A DNA stretch of 7,558 nucleotides, from NCBI GenBank assembly GCA_934725575.1, contig CAKVCK010000040.1, positions 1-7,558 on the forward strand. The letters run 5' to 3'. Of the stretch, positions 5,797 through 7,558 are shown in pieces. Positions within the stretch are counted from its first letter, which is position 1. Each line of letters starts with the position of its first letter. The notes below the pieces were generated by a model. That model was not told the DNA's origin. It searched no databases and saw nothing but the letters and a program-made list of their open reading frames with translations. The DNA is from an uncultured Bacteroidales bacterium. GTDB taxonomy: Bacteria > Bacteroidota > Bacteroidia > Bacteroidales > UBA932. The position numbers and the translations under genes are program-made.

Positions 5797-7212
5797 ATGG
5801 CAAGGATTCTACTTACCAACGCGACAATAGTGACAGGGGCTTCCACAAAAAAGGGAGCCCTTGCCATTGATGGAGAGCGGATTGCGGGAATATGGTACCG
5901 TGAAGATTCCGCCTCAGATGATTCAGAGGCTTCGCGGGCTTTTCCAAACGCTGAGATTATTGACCTGGGTGGCAAGGTACTGATGGCCGGTGGAATAGAC
6001 GCTCACGTGCATTTCCGGGAACCGGGGCTGGAGCGAAAGGCTGACATCGAAAGCGAATCCAAGGCCGCGCTGCTCGGCGGAGTCACGTCATTCATCGATA
6101 TGCCGAATACTATGCCTCCAACGACTGACTTAGAGACTCTTCAAGATAAGCTGAACCGGGCCTGCGGGCGATCGTGGGGCAACTACGGATTCCACATCGG
6201 AGCCACAAACGACAACGCGGCGATGATCCGGGAATATCTTGCCGAAGGCCACGGCAACGAGTTCGGCGGCATCAAGGTCTTTATGGGGTCTTCCACCGGG
6301 AATATGCTCGTGGACAATAATGAGACTCTCACCGATTTGTTCAAGGTCAAAGGCAAGCCTGTTTTGATTCACAGTGAGGACGAAGGCATCATCAAGGCGA
6401 ATATGGAGGCAGCCAAGGCGAAGTTCGGCGAGGATATTCCTTTCAGCAAGCATCCTCAGATCCGCAGCCGAAAGGCCTGCATCCGCTCCACCGCCAAGGC
6501 TCTTGCAATGGCCATTGAATATGGCACCCGGCTTCACGTGCTACACGTCTCGACAGCCGAGGAGGTGGAGATGATCCGCGCCGCAAAAATCCATAATCCG
6601 AATATAACCGCCGAGACCTCAGCGAATTACCTTTGGTTCTGCGATGAGGACTACGAGACATTGAAAGGCAAGGTGAAATGCAACCCGGCCATCAAATCGA
6701 CCTCTGACCGTGAGGCCATTCGGAAGGGGCTGGCCGAAGGAATTATCGACACGATCGGTTCAGACCACGCACCGCACCTGCTTTCGGAGAAAGTGGACAA
6801 CTATCTGAAATGTCCCTCCGGAATGCCATCGGTCCAGCAGTCGCTTTCGGTCCTGCTGACAGTCGCCGCTCTGTACAACGAAGGGAAAAATGCAGATGAT
6901 GAGGCCTTGATCACCTTGTCAAGAATCGCTTCGGCATTCTCTGAGAGATCCGCCGAAATCCTCGGAATCAAGGACCGAGGCAGTTTAAGAATCGGCAACT
7001 ACGCAGACATCGTTGTCATTGACCCGGAGCAGGAATATTCAGTGAAAGAGGTCGCCTACAAATGCGGTTGGTCTCCGTATGAAGGGATAACACTCCGTGG
7101 AGTCATCGAGCGTGTGTTCCTCAACGGCAGGCAGGTTGTCGCCTCCGGGCAAATAACCGCCGAATCCCCTGCCGGCAAGAAACTGGAGTTCTCTGCCCCG
7201 AGCCATAAATAA
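5797..7212 (+). CDS. pyrC: dihydroorotase
   Basis: This 471-residue enzyme closes carbamoyl-aspartate to dihydroorotate, the third step of pyrimidine synthesis, in the cytoplasm. It belongs to the amidohydrolase superfamily. Metal ligands are visible as DAHVHFREPG (His70, His72), HSEDE (His192) and LHVLHVST (His250), with the catalytic Asp323 in GSDHAPH. Lys160 in GGIKVFMGSSTG is the likely carboxylated lysine bridging two metals. The substrate-binding FREP (Arg74) and MPNT (102-105) are intact, which favours true dihydroorotase over an inactive PyrC-like partner or a hydantoinase. Residues 35-50 form an acidic, serine-rich insert in the N-terminal beta region. AAAGGA (5785-5790), overlapping the previous gene's stop, is the only good Shine-Dalgarno-like site I saw in the window. 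The gene is the last of the three-gene unit. Confidence 0.95.
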   Translation: MARILLTNATIVTGASTKKGALAIDGERIAGIWYREDSASDDSEASRAFPNAEIIDLGGKVLMAGGIDAHVHFREPGLERKADIESESKAALLGGVTSFIDMPNTMPPTTDLETLQDKLNRACGRSWGNYGFHIGATNDNAAMIREYLAEGHGNEFGGIKVFMGSSTGNMLVDNNETLTDLFKVKGKPVLIHSEDEGIIKANMEAAKAKFGEDIPFSKHPQIRSRKACIRSTAKALAMAIEYGTRLHVLHVSTAEEVEMIRAAKIHNPNITAETSANYLWFCDEDYETLKGKVKCNPAIKSTSDREAIRKGLAEGIIDTIGSDHAPHLLSEKVDNYLKCPSGMPSVQQSLSVLLTVAALYNEGKNADDEALITLSRIASAFSERSAEILGIKDRGSLRIGNYADIVVIDPEQEYSVKEVAYKCGWSPYEGITLRGVIERVFLNGRQVVASGQITAESPAGKKLEFSAPSHK

Positions 7213-7257
7213 CAGTTCGTCCGGCAACATCGGGATTTACCGGAGAAAACGCTGTTA
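7210..7257 (+). other. nested inverted repeat after dihydroorotase gene
   Basis: TAACAG (7210-7215, beginning with the stop codon) can pair with CTGTTA (7252-7257), and inside it TCCGG (7220-7224) with CCGGA (7240-7244). The composite stem may protect the mRNA 3' end or assist termination together with the stronger hairpin just downstream. Confidence 0.4.
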
Positions 7258-7263
7258 AATGCA

Positions 7264-7300
7264 ATTTTGTCCGGAGGGAAGAGTTCTCTCCGGACAAAAT
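7264..7300. terminator. strong hairpin, probable bidirectional terminator
   Basis: ATTTTGTCCGGAG (7264-7276) and CTCCGGACAAAAT (7288-7300) form a perfect 13-bp stem. It can extend four more pairs inward (one G-U) to a three-base loop. It sits between two convergent genes, and its A/T outer stem gives either transcript a T-run on one side and an A-run on the other, as in bidirectional terminators. The T-run lies within the stem and not after it, so strength in either direction is uncertain. Confidence 0.75.
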
Positions 7301-7315
7301 CATATTAATGCAATA

Positions 7316-7558
7316 CTACTGCTTGTCGAGGAAGGACTTGGCGGCGGTTAGAGCGTTGACCGGTCCTTCTCCAAGTATCTTCTCAGAGGAGAATGAATTG
7401 AGGATTTCGGTCAACTGAGCGAGTTTTACTTCATTGCCTTCTTTCTGCCACTGGGCGCGGAGGATGCGGACCTTCTCGAAATCCTGGATGCCCTCGGTAA
7501 GTTTGGCGAAATGGATGCTGGCGCGGCCGCCTGGATAAACAACGAAACAGTCACCGGC
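7316..7558 (-). CDS. DUF4091 / GH123-like protein, C-terminal fragment
   Basis: The minus strand stays open from the right edge to a TAG at 7316-7318 and gives the last 80 residues of a larger protein whose start lies outside the window. The fragment begins AGDCFVVYPGG and continues ASIHFAKLTEGIQDFEKVRIL. This fits the C-terminal signature of DUF4091 proteins, a family that includes GH123 beta-N-acetylgalactosaminidases (typically GD..L.YPG, S.R...L.EGI.DYE...LL). A histidine stands where the family usually has arginine in the S-I-R segment. The catalytic Asp-Glu pair of GH123 lies further upstream and cannot be checked. The family call comes from remembered motifs; substrate is unknown. The gene converges on the dihydroorotase gene, with the hairpin terminator between. 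Confidence 0.7.
   Translation of the reverse strand, partial: AGDCFVVYPGGRASIHFAKLTEGIQDFEKVRILRAQWQKEGNEVKLAQLTEILNSFSSEKILGEGPVNALTAAKSFLDKQ

Noticed and set aside
1..7558. Search for CRISPR arrays, transposases, tRNA genes, attachment sites and toxin-antitoxin pairs
   Set aside because: No regularly spaced repeats, terminal repeats, integrase or tRNA-like cloverleaf were seen; the window looks like ordinary chromosomal core and envelope genes.

Overview
The window looks like chromosomal DNA from a member of the Bacteroidota, most likely the order Bacteroidales. Three things point there: promoters of the TAnnTTTG type instead of TATAAT, almost no Shine-Dalgarno sequences before start codons, and gene families typical of the group (a secreted tricorn-like S41 peptidase and a GH123/DUF4091-type protein). 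I cannot name a genus.

Left edge (1-246): the first bases are the 5' end of a 16S rRNA gene on the minus strand, running out of the window. Behind it lie a leader of about 165 bases, a very good Bacteroides-type rRNA promoter (-33 TTTG, 19-base spacer, -7 TACCTTTG) and an AT-rich UP-like tract. The tract runs into the end of the next gene, so the rRNA operon starts directly behind a family 2 glycosyltransferase gene on the same strand (239-1654).

Middle (1655-5058): a 155-base divergent promoter region separates the glycosyltransferase from a large plus-strand gene. That gene encodes an exported, 1082-residue tricorn-like S41 peptidase with beta-propeller repeats, a PDZ domain and a complete predicted His/Ser/Asp/Glu catalytic set. 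Its leader carries two small hairpins, one ending nine bases before the start codon.

Right (5071-7558): the peptidase is followed at 12 bases by a polyprenol-phosphate mannose synthase and then at 3 bases by a dihydroorotase. The three genes probably form one transcription unit joining envelope proteolysis, lipid-linked mannose supply and pyrimidine synthesis. A strong hairpin region, probably a bidirectional terminator, separates this unit from a convergent minus-strand gene. Only the last 80 codons of that gene are present; they resemble the C-terminus of DUF4091/GH123 proteins.

I see no mobile element, CRISPR array, phage gene or clearly new multi-gene system. The most interesting signals are small: the architecture of the rRNA promoter (inverted repeat over the -7 box, UP tract inside a coding end), the paired hairpins before the peptidase, and a candidate O-glycosylation motif in the peptidase linker next to a mannosyl-lipid donor gene.
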